In this document: piece after piece, positions 10,817 through 25,300 of the stretch
Numbering within the stretch: position 1 is the stretch's first letter
Layout of the letters: every line of letters begins with the position of its first letter
Assembly (NCBI RefSeq): GCF_904849725.1
Contig: NC_058519.1
Coordinates: forward strand, 532,526,316-532,590,315
DNA length: 64,000 bases
Direction: 5' to 3'
Source: Hordeum vulgare subsp. vulgare
Taxonomy: Eukaryota; Streptophyta; Magnoliopsida; Poales; Poaceae
Notes under the pieces: generated by a model
The model's input: only the letters and a program-made list of their open reading frames with translations
What the model was told of the DNA's origin: nothing
Database searches by the model: none
Made by a program: the position numbers and the translations under genes

Positions 10817-13340
10817 TGTAACGCCCAAGATGCGATCCTATCCTTATTTTTGGCGCGAGGGCCTCAATAGGGATAGAAACGCATCTCGTCGTTTTGCAAG
10901 AATGGATATCGTTACAAGTACATGTACATAGTAGATGCGTATATGGAATTGTCTTACACTTGCCACAAGCTACATCAGAGTCACATCAATACAATAATAT
11001 ACAATCATCATGTAGAAGAGCAGGGTCCGACTACGGACGGAAACAAATGATAAAAGAACGACGTCCATCCTTGCTATCCAGGATGTCGGCCTGGAACTTA
11101 TCTTAGATCGATGATGAAGAAGAAGAAGAAACTCAAAAAGCACAATCATCATGCTCACATCGTAATATCACTCTACCTGCACCTGCAACTGGTGTTGTAG
11201 TAATCTGTAAGCCATAGGGACTCAGTAATCTCATTTCGAAAGGTATCAAGGCTAGCAAGGCTTAATGGGTGAGGTATTGTTAAGTGGTGAGGCTGCAGCA
11301 AGCGACTAAGCATTTATTTAAGGTGGCTAACTTACGAGTACAAGAATAAGAGGGGGATGATCTACGCACATCGGACATGAACTAATAATGATCAAATGAA
11401 TGATCCTGAACACCTACTTACGTCAGACATAACCCCACTGTGTCCTCAATCGGAGAAGGAGTTCACGAAAGAGACCGTCACGGTTACGCACACAGTTGGC
11501 ATATTTTCATTAAGCTTACTTCAAGTTATTTAGAACCTAATGTTAAACAAAGTCTCCACATTGCCACATAATCGCGGGTACGGCTTTCCGAAATATTTAA
11601 CCATGCACGGGTGCTCCAACTAGTCCATCACAAATTACCACAAGCCGCATAGAAAGCCTCGATCATGAAACTCGTGATCTCCTCGGATTCCTTAGTGGAA
11701 AACCCAACTCTGAGATAACCCAAAGCATCACCGGAATCCGGATGCACAAGATATTTCGTCAAAGGTAAAACTAATCCAGCAAGGCTGCCCGATGTGTCGA
11801 CCAACCCGATAGAAGCCGCGTATCTTGTTCTCCGGACACGACCGGATGGGTCACACCACGAGTAAAACCAAACCTCGAGTTGCCCCGTGGTGGCCCTGCA
11901 TTCTTCCCTTTTTGGACCAACACTCATGAGGAGCACTGGCCTGGGGGTTGATTAATTATCCGCGGGTGCCGACGGATCCCTATGCTATTTATTAGTTATT
12001 AGGAAAATGTAGTACCAAAGTTGGGCCTTGCCAGACAAGCTTTAAGTAAGACGAATTATCAAGGGGGTCCCCATAACAATCCCGATCATGTTAGGAGCGC
12101 TCAATTATGGAATATAAAACCGGTAGCTGAAACTAAGGCGACAAAGGTGGAACAAAACACCAGGCTAGAAAGGTTGAGCCTTCCACCTTTTACCAAGTAT
12201 ATAGGTCCATTAAATTAAATGATATTAATATGGTGATATAACAAGGGGCCCATGTTATCACATGGAAGCAACTGCACCTGCAACTAGCAACGCTATCCAA
12301 TGGTTAAGCAAGCGGTAACATAGTCAATCAGTGGTTTGCTAGGTTGTAGAAAGGTTGAAGGTTTTCATGGCAATGTTGAGAGGCTTTTAAACGGGTGGTA
12401 GGCATCGAGACATAGTGATAGAAACGAAACAACTAGTATGACAATGAGAGTAATGGTATCTAGGGAAATGATCATCTTGTTTGTGATCCCGCTTGGAAGA
12501 AGAATGAATCCTCACATTCCGACACGCTTGCGGAACTCTATCGAGACGAAGCAAACCAAAACAACAATCAACACACAATATTCACCACGACACATGCACA
12601 GCATGATGCACACCCTAATATGATGCATGATCGGCTTTAAATATGCAAGGCATGGCATGGCAATCACAACAATCAAACACTACACATTAAGTAAAGTTCA
12701 ATATGCAACGAGTTGCATATTGACGAAACTCCACATTTGAATTACTAAGTTCACTTCCGTTTTGGTACATGTCAATATTAAATGTTGTTAACATGGCAGG
12801 AGGTGAAGCACAAATAAACTACCTATCTACGCATTTTAAATGAGGCCGGAAACGACATATAGCATTTCCGAAACGGCCCTACACATTAACTTTGAAATAT
12901 GTGCAGATTTGTCCTAATCACATTTTATGTTTGTTAAACGACAAAACAAAGTGGTTCATGTGATTTACTCGTCGTTCTAGTCCATTTACATATATGATTC
13001 ATCTCCAACCGAGCTACGATTAATTAACTACGAACTAAACCGTTTTAACACGTTGTCACGCAAACTGAGGCAATCAACAAGGTTAACAATTTTAATTATG
13101 CATGAGAGTTGGAAATATTATTCTACGCGAAATTCTACACGTTTCACATATATAATTTGTCGCGATCCGACGTATGGTTTAAAATCTACGGGCGTTTGAA
13201 AATATGCATTTTTTCCTAAAAATAAATTAAATTGCACATCCTAAAAAAAGTACAACGGACCGAATGTGAGTAGCTGGGCCAACAGGGCATGATCGCAGGG
13301 CAACTATGTCGCGCACGGGCGAGGGATGGAGGGGTAGGGG
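10817..13340 (-). repeat. Sukkula solo LTR (outer copy), left segment
   Basis: This segment begins TGTAACGCCCAAGATGCG and runs parallel to the LTRs of the complete Sukkula at 14533 and 22355 (shared AGGGTCCGACTACGGACG, TCACACATTGCC-like and AGTTGCATATTGACGAAAC phrases), with numerous substitutions and deletions. It is interrupted at 13341 by Copia-2 and continues at 34797-36114. The outer ends carry identical 5-bp target duplications ATTTG (10812-10816 and 36115-36119). Only one LTR and no internal domain is present, so it is a solo LTR made by LTR-LTR recombination. By family convention the coding orientation is minus. Confidence 0.88.
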
Positions 13341-14532
13341 TGTTGGAAATATGCCCTAGAGGCAATAATAAAATGGTTATTATCATATTTCCTTGTTCAT
13401 GATAATCGTCTATTGTTCATGCTATAATTGTATTAACAGGAAACAGTAATACATGTGTGAATAAATAGATCACAATGTGTCCCTAGCAAGCCTCTAGTTG
13501 GCTAGCTCGTTAGTCAATAGATGATCATGGTTTCCTGGTCATGGGCATTAGATGTCATTGATAACGGGATCACATCATTGGGAGAATGATGTGATGGACA
13601 AGACCAAATCCTAAGCGTAGACTAGATCGTATTGTTCGTATGCTAAAGCTTTTCCAATGTCAAGTATCTTTTCCTTCGACCGTGAGATTGTGCAACTCCT
13701 GGATACTGTAGGAGTGCTTTGGGTGTATCAAACGTCACAACGTAACTGGGTGACTATAAAGGTGCACTACGGGTACCTCTGAAAGTTTCTGTTGGGTTGG
13801 TACGAATTGAAATCGGGATTTGTCACTCCGTGTGACGGAGAGGTATCTCTGGGCCCACTCGGTAGAACATCATCATGAGCTCAATGTGACTAAGGAGTTA
13901 GTCACACGATGACGTGCTACGGAACGAGTAAAGAGACTTACCGGTAATGAGATTGAACAAGGTATAGGTATACCGACGATCGAATCTCGGGCAAGTTCTA
14001 TACCGACAGGCAAAGGGAATTGTATACGGGATTAATTGAATCCTTGACATCGTGGTTCATCCGATGAGATCATCGTGGAGCATGTGGGATCCACTATGGG
14101 TATCTAGACCCCGCTGATGGTTATTGGCCAGAGAGGTGTCTCGGTCATGTCTACCTGTTTCCCGAACCCGTAGGGTCTACACACTTAAGGTTCGGTGACG
14201 CTAGGGTTATAGGGAATTGTTATACGAGGTTATAGAAAGTTGTTCGAAGTCCCAGATGAGTTGCCGGACGTCACGAGGAGCTCCGAAATGGTCCGGAGGT
14301 AAAGATTGATATATATGACGGATGTTTTCGGACACCGGAAGTGTTTCGGGCGTCACCGGTAACGTACCGGGACCACTGGAGGTGGCCCGGGGGGTCCACC
14401 GGAAGGGGGCAACGACCCCGGGAGGCTAGATGGGCTAAGTGCGGGAGCGAACCAGCCCCTAGGTGGGCTAGTGCGCCCCCCACACTCAGCCCAAGGCGCA
14501 CGAGGTGGAGAGGGGGGGAAACCCTAGGCGCT
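13341..14532 (+). repeat. 5' LTR of Copia-2, first part
   Basis: It starts TGTTGGAAATATGCCCTAGA and matches the 3' LTR from 33025 nearly base for base. It breaks off at ...CTAGGCGCT, where the complete Sukkula is inserted. The last five bases, GCGCT, are the Sukkula target duplication. Confidence 0.93.
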
Positions 14533-17500
14533 TGTCACGCCCAAGATGCGACCCTATCCTCAATTTGGCACGAAGGCCTCGTCAGGGATAGAAGCGCATC
14601 TCGTCGTGTCGCAAGAATGGATATCGTTACAAGTACATGTACTGAAAAGATGAGTTTTATATAGAATTGGCTTACACTCGCCACAAGCTACATCAGAGTC
14701 ACATCAGTACATTACATAATCATCAAGAGTAAGAGCAGGGTCCGACTACGGACGAAAACAAACGAGAAAAATAAGAACGACGTCCATCCATGCTATCCCA
14801 GGCTGCCGGCCTGGAACCCATCCTAGATCGAAGAAGAAGAAGAAGAAGAAGCAACTCCAAATGAACAATCAACGAGCTCGCGTCACGTAACCTTTACCTG
14901 TACCTGCAACTGGTGTTGTAGTAATCTGTGAGCCACAAGGGACTCAGCAATCTCATTTCCAAAGGTATCAAGACTAGCAAAGCTTAATGGGTGAGGTATG
15001 GTTAAGTGGTGAGGTTGCAGCAGCGGCTAAGCATATATTTGGTGGCTAAACTTACGAGTACAAGAAATAAGAGGGGGGATGATCTACGCATAGCGGACGT
15101 GACTACTGATGATCAAATGAATGATCCTGAACACCTACCTACGTCACACATAACCCCACCGTGTCCTCGATCGGAGAAGGAACTCACGAAAGAGACAGTC
15201 ACGGTTACGCACACAGTTGGCAAGTTTTAATTAAATTAGCTTCAAGTTATCTAGAACCAGTGTTAAACAAAGCTTCCACGTTGCCACATAACCGCGGGCA
15301 CGGCTTTCCGAAAGATTTAACCCTGTAGGGGTGCTCCAACTAGTCCATCACAAATTACCACAAGCCGCATAGAAATCCTCAATCACGAAGCTCGCGATCT
15401 CGTCGGATTCCCTAGTGGAAAACCTCAACTCTGAGATTACCCAAAGCATCACCGGAATCCCGATGCACAAGATATCTCGTCAAAGGTAAAACTAATCCAG
15501 CAAGGCCGCCCGACGTGTCGACGATCCCGATAGGAGTCGCGTACCTCGTTCTCAGGACACGACGGATGAGCTAGACGTCGGGATCGCTAAACCTCCGGGT
15601 GACCAGAGGGGCGCCGGACATCGCTCAGGTGGGACCCACACTCATGAGGAGCACTGGCCCGGGGGTTGATTAAATTAGTCTGCGGGTGCCGGCGGGTCCC
15701 TATGCATTATTATTAGGTTATTAGGCAAATGTAGTACCAAAGTTGGGCCTTGCCAGACCAGCTTTAATCTAAAACGAATTATCAAGGGGGTCCCCATAAC
15801 AACCCCAATCGTGTTAGGAGCGCTCATTTATGGAACATAACACCGGTAGTCGAAAACTAAGGGGGCAAAGGTGGAACAAACACCAGGCTAGAAAGGCCGA
15901 GCCTTCCACCTTTTACCAAGTATATAGGTGCATTAAATTAAATAGCATTTAATATGGTGATATAACAAGGAACCCACGTTTCACATGGAAGCAACTGTAC
16001 CTGCAACTAGCAAAACTATCAACAAGGTTAAGCAAGCAGTAACATAGCCAATCAGTGGTTTGCTAGGTTGAACAGGTTGAAGGTTTGCATGGCATTGTTG
16101 AGAAGGCTGATATTTAACATGTGGTAGGCAACGAGACATAAACGACAGCAACGGTAAAACTAGCATGGCAATGATAGTAATGGTATCTAGGGAAATGATC
16201 ATCTTGCCTGAGATCCCACTTGGAAGAAGAATGCCTCCGTGAAGCACACGAACCGATGTAGTCGAACGGATCCTCACAATCCGGCACGCTGCGAAACTCT
16301 ATTGAGACGAAGCAACCCGGAAACACAAATCAACACACACAACTCACCACACGATGCACAACACAAATGATGCATGAGCAGCTGAATACATGCAAGTCAT
16401 GGCATGACAATTTCACACAATCAAAACTACACATTAAGTGAAGTTCAATATGCAACGGGTTGCATATTGACGAAACTCCACGTTTAATTATTTAGTTCTA
16501 TCCCGATTAGATACACGGCAATATTAAATATGGTTAAACATGGCAAGAGGTGAAGCGCAATTAATCTACCTATGTAGGCATTTTAAATGAGGTCGGAAAT
16601 GACATATAGCACCTCCGAGACGACCTCACATGTTAATTTACAGTTATGTCCAGATCTGAACTAATGCATTTAATTAGTTGTTAAACAGCAAAACAAATAT
16701 ATTCACGTGATTCTACGTGTCAATTCGAGCAATCTACACATAAAGATCATCTCCAACGGAGCTACGGTTCAAAAGATACAAGCATCGCAAGATATGATGG
16801 CATGAATGCAATATGTGTGCAACGACGGTCACGAGCACTTCAACACATGCAACCAGCAAGAGAAAATGAAACTACACGAGATTCTAAGCAAGTTTCATGT
16901 AGGACACGATCAAATCGGAGCTACGGTTCAACAACTACGAGCAACACAAGAAATGACTACAATCTGCCAAAATCAGTCACATAGCATTTTCTACGGCCCA
17001 CAACTACGGGCTACATAACTTCGATAAACTCAAGCAAAGCATGACACGGAAGAGGGCAAGAAGCACTACTACAAACAACTAACAAAAACTAGCATGGCAT
17101 CATGGATCACTAGGGAAAGAAGACACAAAATGGCATCCCACACACTATTTCAGACTTAGTGAAAATAACACCTCATGAAAGTGCAGTTTTCAGCCTGAAG
17201 GCATATTGCCAGCAGCAAAACCATAAGCTACAGGGCTCCAAATGTCATGAAAATTCAGAGCAAGCTAGAGAAACATAAGGGCTACAACTAACTCCATTGG
17301 ACCAACCTCAAAAGAGCTACAGATCAAAAGATAGAAGCAAGACAAGACAGCAACAAAATAATAACAGATTCCAGACTTAGAAATATTTCAGCTCCTCCAA
17401 ATCAGCACTATTTCTAGCAACTTGAGAGCAAGCAAACAACACCTAAACATGCATTTCTATTGCAACCAAAAATACTAGGGGCTAAACAAAACATCCAAGA

Positions 17501-19411
17501 TCAACTCTCTAGTTGACAACTCCGTCAAACGACACACGGAATAAATCCTACGAATTAAACAAAAGGGAACATAGCAAAATATCTCGCGAACTAACTTCCT
17601 CAAAAACTAAAACTAATATCACAGAAAAATCCAATGGATTTTTCTACCCCGGAAACATATAAAATATGTGGGGTTGCACAACAATATAATGCGACACGAA
17701 AATGCGGGAAAAAATACCTATACAGGGGAAAATAAACTACCGGCAATCCCTACACGCAAAAATACGAGTGACCGCTCTAAAATACACGGAAAAATAGTTC
17801 CTAAAACATAGGAATTTCTAATACGGCATTCGGGCTATACGAACACGCGTGGAAAAATAATACGGGCTATATTCTATTTGGACAGCACACTAATCTATGC
17901 ATTCGGCACGCAAGACTACATGAAACAACTATGCAAGTTGTAAATTCGTGATCTACGTGAAAAGTTACACAAGATACATATCTAAATCACTCTGATCCGA
18001 TACACGGTTAAAAAGATACGGAGAAAAGAAATTAACTGATATCCCTGAAATTAACTAAATCGCCGAAAGAAATAAAAACTTCCACGGGCCGAATTACAGC
18101 AGGGCCCGAACGCAATACAACTAAATATCGCCCGGGGCGAGGGATAGTGGGCTCGGGGGTGCTCACCTCGTGGCCTCTTGGGCCAGCCTAGGTCGGTGCT
18201 GGAGACTGAACGGGCCCACGGGGAGGCGGCTTGGTCGAGGCGGCCTAGCTGGGCCGGCCTGATGCGGCCCACGACATGAGGCAGGGGAGCGACGCAGTCA
18301 ACGAGGGGAGAGGCCGAGCGCTGTCCTCATCTCTCTCCCCGCAGGAGCCCATGGCGGCGGCGGTGGACCTGCCGGCAATGCACGGAGGCGAGGGGGTCCC
18401 AGTGAGGTCCTGCGAGGTCGGGATCCGGCACGGTCAACGGGGGAGAGGGAGACCGCGGGCACGGGATTGGCCTCCGTCGACCCGCCGGCGATGCAGCAGG
18501 GCGGCGCGCTGCGGGAACGAGGCGCCATGGCGAGGTGGGGGAAGAACTGGGTGATTGCTCCGGCCCACGGAGGTGCTCCGGCGAGCTGCTGCCGGCGGCG
18601 GGGCACAGGTGGAGCTTTTGGGCGGCGCGGATCCGGCAACGCGCTAGAGGAGGAGGTCGCGATGGGAGCAGGGGGGCGCATGCGAGCGGCGGCGGCGGAT
18701 GGGCTCAGCCGGGCCCGATCTGGGCTCGGCGAGCCCGGTGGCTGGAGGGGACGAGAGAGAGAGCAGGTGGAGGCTGGCTAGGGTTTCGGGGCATGGATTT
18801 CGAGGCAAATGGGTTGGGTTGCTCAAAATAGCATTGGAGGTCTATATATAGGCATATGGGGGGGCTAGGTTATCCGGAATCGCATTCCGAATCCAACCGT
18901 GTGGTCGGATTCGGACGATTCCGCACGTGGGAATGGTTACGTGGCCGTGTAGGGTGGTTTACCGGAGACGAGAGGGAGAACGGGCGGCGCGGCAACGAAT
19001 TTTAAAACACCGACACACATCCGACGGTAGACCGATTACGGTGCCGCTACGGTCGACCCTTCGGGTACGAGACGAACTCCGATTGCGACGAAATTCGATA
19101 GGCGGCCTACCTATATATAAATAATACCACATGACAAATTCCAGCTCAATCGGAGAAAGTTTTGTGCACACTTTAAAAACATGGTTTCGACGGTGTCGCG
19201 GGCGCGTGCGTGTGCGGTCGGACTCAGAACGGACAACGACGAGAACCGGCAACTACTAGCGGATGCAAGTTTGAAAAACGGGCGGCAACGGGATGCCGAT
19301 GCAATGCTAATGATGCGCATGATGCGATGATGATGCGACAAAGAAAACAGACACACGACGAAAACAGAATAAAGGGGGAATCTTGTGGAACGCCGGCATC
19401 GGGCTGTCACA
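14533..19411 (-). repeat. 3' LTR of the Sukkula LARD (left copy)
   Basis: 4879 bp. On the plus strand it starts TGTCACGCCCAAGATGCG and ends CGGGCTGTCACA. A minus-strand TATA box (TATATATA, 18843-18850) precedes a GC- and CpG-rich zone (about 18110-18780) that would be transcribed leader. Reading frames there are compositional. A (GAA)n-like microsatellite is at about 14832-14850. It aligns along its whole length to 22355-27205. Confidence 0.93.
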
Positions 19412-22354
19412 ACTCTCCTACACTACAAGAGGATCTCGCCCCGAGATCCAAGAATGAAAGGGGGAGAGGATGAGAAAGAACAAGAGGTAATACTTAGTCG
19501 CTTCTTGACAAACGAGTGAAACCAACGATCCTTGAAGGTTTCAAAGAGATGAGGAATGCTATGAGAAAGAAGCAAGAATTCACGGAAAATTTCGGCAGCA
19601 CTTCGGTAGGAAAATGGGACAAAAAATTCGATAAGATGGAAGAAATAGACAATATTCACAACAAACAAGTAAATAGAGCAAGGGAACACCATGATCTTGA
19701 TAGAACAACCAAGATCCAAAAGAGCAACATCACAATGCCTCCGGAACAATAGAATAGGAACTAGCTCATGCGGAAGAAGAGACTGAAGAGAGAATGACAA
19801 CTACTATCTCAAATGAACTTGACAAGCACCCTTGCGAGAAGAATTGAACGGTGTTGTTGGAAAAACAACAACGAAAAGAACCAGATAGTAGTGGGCTTAT
19901 GGAAACCTTTCAAACTAATGAAGTGACAACCAACCACTAACAGAAACAAGGGTTGATTGGGAGAAACAAGATATGAACAATTTCTTACACCAAGAGGATA
20001 CATTGAGAACTTGGATTAATGACAAGCACCATGATAGCAACAATCCATAGGAAAAGCTTTAGGTGAAATCCAAACCAAGATAGCTGAATGAAGAAATCAT
20101 GGGTTGCAAATATCTCATGATCACAGAATTGGTGGGTTTAATTATCTCATTCTTGAAAGGAAAAACTCTTCGAGGCTCCTACACTAACAAGAATGCTATA
20201 ATACCACCTCAAAGGATAAAGGAAGAACAAATGCACTGAAATGCAAGGGAAAGAATGCTTGAGGTACTCCAACAAGAATCTTGAAGAACACTTGAGAAAA
20301 AGGAATTGACATAATGAGCCGCTCCGGAAGAAGAATTCAGATTACTATGAACAAGAATAAGAATTATGTTATGCTCATCCTTCATCAAGTTTAATTGATG
20401 ACAAGCAACGGATTCAGCATATCACTTATTCCACTAGAAATGAATCTTGAAGAGGCAGAGAGATAAGCACCACTAGAGGCATGATTGCAGGATGCACTGG
20501 TAAGAATTCACAACTGAATGGGAATTCCAAGAATGCGTGGAAACACCTGAGAATGAAGAAATCATGAGCCACCTAAGAGAAAACTTGAACAAGGCACCGG
20601 ATAATCGAGCGACGAACAAAGAGACAACAACGGAGAAGAATTGAGGATGAAAGCTGAAAGCTGAGAACGAAGAATCTTCTGAAATGATGGCCTTCAGAGG
20701 ATCGAGAATGAAAACAACTCAGAAATGCATCGGATAGCGAGAAAGTATTTACTCATGATTGACAACAAATTCAAGATGATAACACGAAGCTGAGATGACA
20801 ATCTTCACAAGAATGGAAAAAGACTGAGATAAACACTCCTTTGAATTTGCAAAGTGAGAATGATGACGAGGAACAACACCAAGAATAGCTGAGACACTCC
20901 GGAATAAAGAAGAATGAAAGGTTGAGCCAATATGAGAATTAATATAAATGGATCTTGAGATATGACTGATGAAATTCATACTTACGTCATAGTTGAAAAG
21001 ATTTAATGATCTCCGGGAAAAGATTAAAAGAGCCAGGAAATATCCTGGGAAAGAACCTGTGGGTTATGGGCCCACTCAAAGAAATCACCGTTGAAAAGAT
21101 TGCTAGAAAGAGAGACATTGCGCCGGTACAAATGAAAACTAGATGAGGTTGAGCACCTCAGAACAATTAAAGAATTGAGAACAAGAATTCTGAGATAACT
21201 TCAATGCTCCGGATAGAATAGAGAGAAACGACAGCAAGAAGATAGACTGATAAAAATTCCAACATAGGAAAGAATTACAAGGATGAAAAGGATATGATGA
21301 ACACGGACAACTGAATTAAATTCACCGGATAAGAGAGAAAAGAACAGACAGCGGAAGCACAACGAAGAGAAAACTCTTGGATGAAAACTGAATCACTGAG
21401 GAAAAAGGGCGGGAGGGTGGGAAAAAAAACAAAGACAACTTGGGACAAATGACATGAACTCCGGTTGGAATAAGAGAATGTTCTTGACAAATTGGAGAGG
21501 ATTGGATCCACTTGGAGAGAAACACACCGGTTGAATGGAATTGATACGATGACTCCGGTTGACAAGAATTGATATGACAATTGATTGAGCAAAAAAAAAT
21601 TGCACTCTCATATGAATATGAGAACACTGCTTAGAAAAGATCAGAAGTCACCGCTTGACATCGAAGCAACTTGAATTACCACATTAAAACAAAACAAAGG
21701 GTGAGGATTTGTTGGAAGATTGTCCTATAAGCAACTACTTGAATTCCCACCTATGAATTCCCGAAATTTCTGGTCATGCAATCTGGTACACTGATACAAG
21801 GAGTAATATCACACAACTCATATACTAACCCGTCACCTGTATCACATCCGTCAACACACAACCAGAATCTCGGACCTTCATCTACAACAGACCCTCGTGA
21901 TCACAACGATCCAAAGTATGGCAGTACTCCCGAACAATCTGCACCAGTACTGGGGACATCGGGGTTATCTCGCCACTCTAAGTATTGAAGCAATTACGAA
22001 CATACTTCGTTCTGAGATACTCAGAAATCTGAATGATAACGATGTGCTCAAGAATCCCCTGGAGCTCAACTCCCCTCAGACTTAGAGCAGATAGGAGGCA
22101 CCAAGACAGAACTCCGTCACATCGGCATCATATAGATTCCAAAAATATCCGCGTGATCCTAAAAAAAATTGAGTGAGAAGAGGAGTAGAGTAAATTATTA
22201 CATCAAGATTCCTCACCAGAGCATAGAAGAGGAGAAAAAAGAATCCTACTCTCCGATATATAACTAGACTCAAAGTAGTTTTCCACTAGACTCGACTTGG
22301 CCAAGTTCGATCAATCAAGGGGGCTCCTAGGTCGGTACTGCTCTGATACCAACT
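19412..22354 (-). other. Non-coding internal domain of the Sukkula LARD
   Basis: 2943 bp of purine-rich (plus strand), stop-laden sequence with no gag, protease, integrase or reverse transcriptase motif in any frame. The plus strand is full of GAAGAAT/GAGAATTG-like phrases and repeated CTCCGG words. This fits the LARD class, whose internal domain is conserved as RNA, presumably for packaging and dimerisation. The 3' (left) edge shows a weak purine tract next to the LTR (minus strand GTAGGAGAGT). Short frames of 60-125 codons occur but none resembles a known protein. Confidence 0.88.
22340..22351 (-). promoter_or_regulatory. Primer binding site of the Sukkula LARD (initiator tRNA-Met)
   Basis: The minus strand reads TGGTATCAGAGC, a perfect match to the initiator-Met site, 3 nt from the LTR border at 22355. 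No comparable tRNA match lies next to the other LTR, so this sets the orientation. Confidence 0.9.
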
Positions 22355-25300
22355 TGTCACGCCCAAGATGCGACACTATCCTCAATTTGGCACGAAGGCC
22401 TCGTCGGGGATAGAAGCGCATCTCGTCGTGTCACAAGAATGGATATCGTTACAAGTACATGTACTGAAAAGATGAGTTTTATATAGAATTGGCTTACACT
22501 CGCCACAAGCTACATCAGAGTCGCATCAGTAAATTACATAATCATCAAGAGTAAGAGCAGGGTCCGACTACGGACGAAAACAAACGAGAAAAATAAGAAC
22601 GACGTCCATCCTTGCTATCCCAGGCTGCCGGCCTGGAACCCATCCTAGATCGATGAAGAAGAAGAAGAAGAAGCAACTCCAAATGAACAATCAACGCGCT
22701 CGCGTCACGTAACCTTTACATGTACCTGCAACTGGTGTTGTAGTAATCTGTGAGCCACAGGGGACTCAGCAATCTCATTTCCAAAGGTATCAAGACTAGC
22801 AAAGCTTAATGGGTGAGGTATGGTTAAGTGGTGAGGTTGCAGCAGCGGCTAAGCATATATTTGGTGGCTAAACTTACGAGTACAAGAAATAAGAGGGGGA
22901 TGATCTACGCATAGCGGACGTGACTACTGATGATCAAATGAATGATCTTGAACACCTACCTACGTCAGACATAACCCCACTGTGTCCTCGATCGGAGAAG
23001 GAACTCACGAAAGAGACAGTCACGGTTACGCACACAGTTGGCAAGTTTTAATTAAATTAGCTTCAAGTTATCTAGAACCAGTGTTAAACAAATCTTCCAC
23101 GTTGCCACATAACCGCGGGCACGGCTTTCCGAAAGATTTAACCCTGCAGGGGTGCTCCAACTAGTCCATCACAAATTACCACAAGCCGCATAGAAATCCT
23201 CAATCACGAAGCTCGCGATCTCGTCGGATTCCCTAGTGGAAAACCTCAACTCTGAGATTACCCAAAGCATCACCGGAATCCCGATGCACAAGATATCTCG
23301 TCAAAGGTAAAACTAATCCAGCAAGGCCGCCCGACGTGTCGACGATCCCGATAGGAGTCGCGTACCTCGTTCTCAGGACACGACGGATGAGCTAGACGTC
23401 GGGATCGCTAAACCTCCGGGTGACCAGAGGGGCGCCGGACATTGCTTAGGTGGGACCCACACTCATGAGGAGCACTGGCCCAGGGGTTGATTAAATTAGT
23501 CCGCGGGTGCCGGCGGGTCCCTATGCATTATTATTAGGTTATTAGGCAAATGTAGTACCAAAGTTGGGCCTTGCCAGACCAGCTTTAATCTAAAACGAAT
23601 TATCAAGGGGGTCCCCATAACAACCCCGATTGTGTTAGGAGCGCTCATTTATGGAACATAACACCGGTAGTCGGAAACTAAGGGGGCAAAGGTGGAACAA
23701 ACACCAGGCTAGAAAGGCCGAGCCTTCCACCTTTTACCAAGTATATAGGTGCATTAAATTAAATAGCATTTAATATGGTGATATAACAAGGAACCCATGT
23801 TTGACATGGAAGCAACTGCACCTGCAACTAGCAACGCTATCAACAGGGTTAAGCAAGCAGTAACATAGCCAATCAGTGGTTTGCTAGGTTGAACAGGTTG
23901 AAGGTTTGCATGGCATTGTTGAGAAGGCTGATATTTAACATGTGGTAGGCAACGAGACATAAACGACAGCAACGGTAAAACTAGCATGGCAATGATAGTA
24001 ATGGTATCTAGGTAAATGATCATCTTGCCTGAGATCCCGCTTGGAAGAAGAATGCCTCCGTGATGCGGACGAACCGATGTAGTTGAACGGATCCTCACAA
24101 TTCGGCACGCTGCGGAACTCTATCGAGACGAAGCAAACCGGAAACACAAATCAACACGCGGAACTCACCACACGATGCACAACACAAATGATGCATGAGC
24201 AGCTGAATACATGCAAGTCATGGCATGACAATTTCACACAATCAAAACTACACATTAAGTGAAGTTCAATATGCAACGGGTTGCATATTGACGAAACTCC
24301 ACGTTTAATTATTTAGTTCTATCCCCGATTAGATACATGGCAATATTAAATATGGTTAAACATGGCAAGAGGTGAAGCGCAATTAATCTACCTATCTAGG
24401 CATTTTAAATGAGGTCGGAAATGACATATAGCACCTCCGAGACGACCTCACATGTTAATTTACAGTTATGTCCAGATCTGAACTAATGCATTTAATTAGT
24501 TGTTAAACAGCAAAACAAATAGGTTCACGTTATTCTACGCGTCAATTCGAGCAATCTACACATAAAGATCATCTCCAACGGAGCTACGGTTCAAAAGATA
24601 CAAGCATCGCAAGATATGATGGCATGAATGCAATATGTGTGCAACAACGGTCACGAGCACTTCAACACATGCAACCAGCAAGAGAGAATGAAACTACACG
24701 AGATTCTAAGCAAGTTTCATGTAGGACACGATCAAATCGGAGCTACGGTTCAACAACTACGAGCAACACAAGAAATGACTACAATCTGCCAAAATCAGTC
24801 ACATAGCATTTTCTACGCCCCACAACTACGGGCTACACAACTCCGATAAACTCAAGCAAAGCATGACACGGAAGAGGGCAAGAAGCACTACTACAAACAA
24901 CTAACAACAGCTAGCATGGCATCATGGATCACTAGGGAAAGAAGACACAAAATGGCATCCCACACACTATTTCAGACTTAGTGAAAATAACACCTCATGA
25001 AAGTGCAGTTTTCAGCCTGAAGGTATATTGATAGCAGCAAAACCATAAGCTACAGGGCTCCAAATGGCATGAAAATTCTCAGCAAGCTAGAGAAACATAA
25101 GGGCTACAACTAACTCCATTGGACCAACCTCAAAAGAGCTACAGATCAAAAGATAGAAGCAAGACAAGACAGCAACAAAATAATAACAGATTCCAAATCA
25201 GCACTATTTCTACCAACTTGAGAGCAAGCAAACAACACCTAAACATGCATTTCTATTGCAACCAAAAATACCAGGGGCTAAACAAAACATCCAAGATCAA

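Noticed and set aside
18276..18831. Overlapping ORFs of 90-127 codons on both strands, repeated at 26072-26645
   Set aside because: They lie in the GC-rich leader part of the two Sukkula LTRs, occur in several frames at once and do not keep the same frame or length between the two copies.
19423..19800. 125-codon minus ORF in the Sukkula internal domain
   Set aside because: No resemblance to gag or pol; LARD internal domains are non-coding by definition and the frame is not supported elsewhere.
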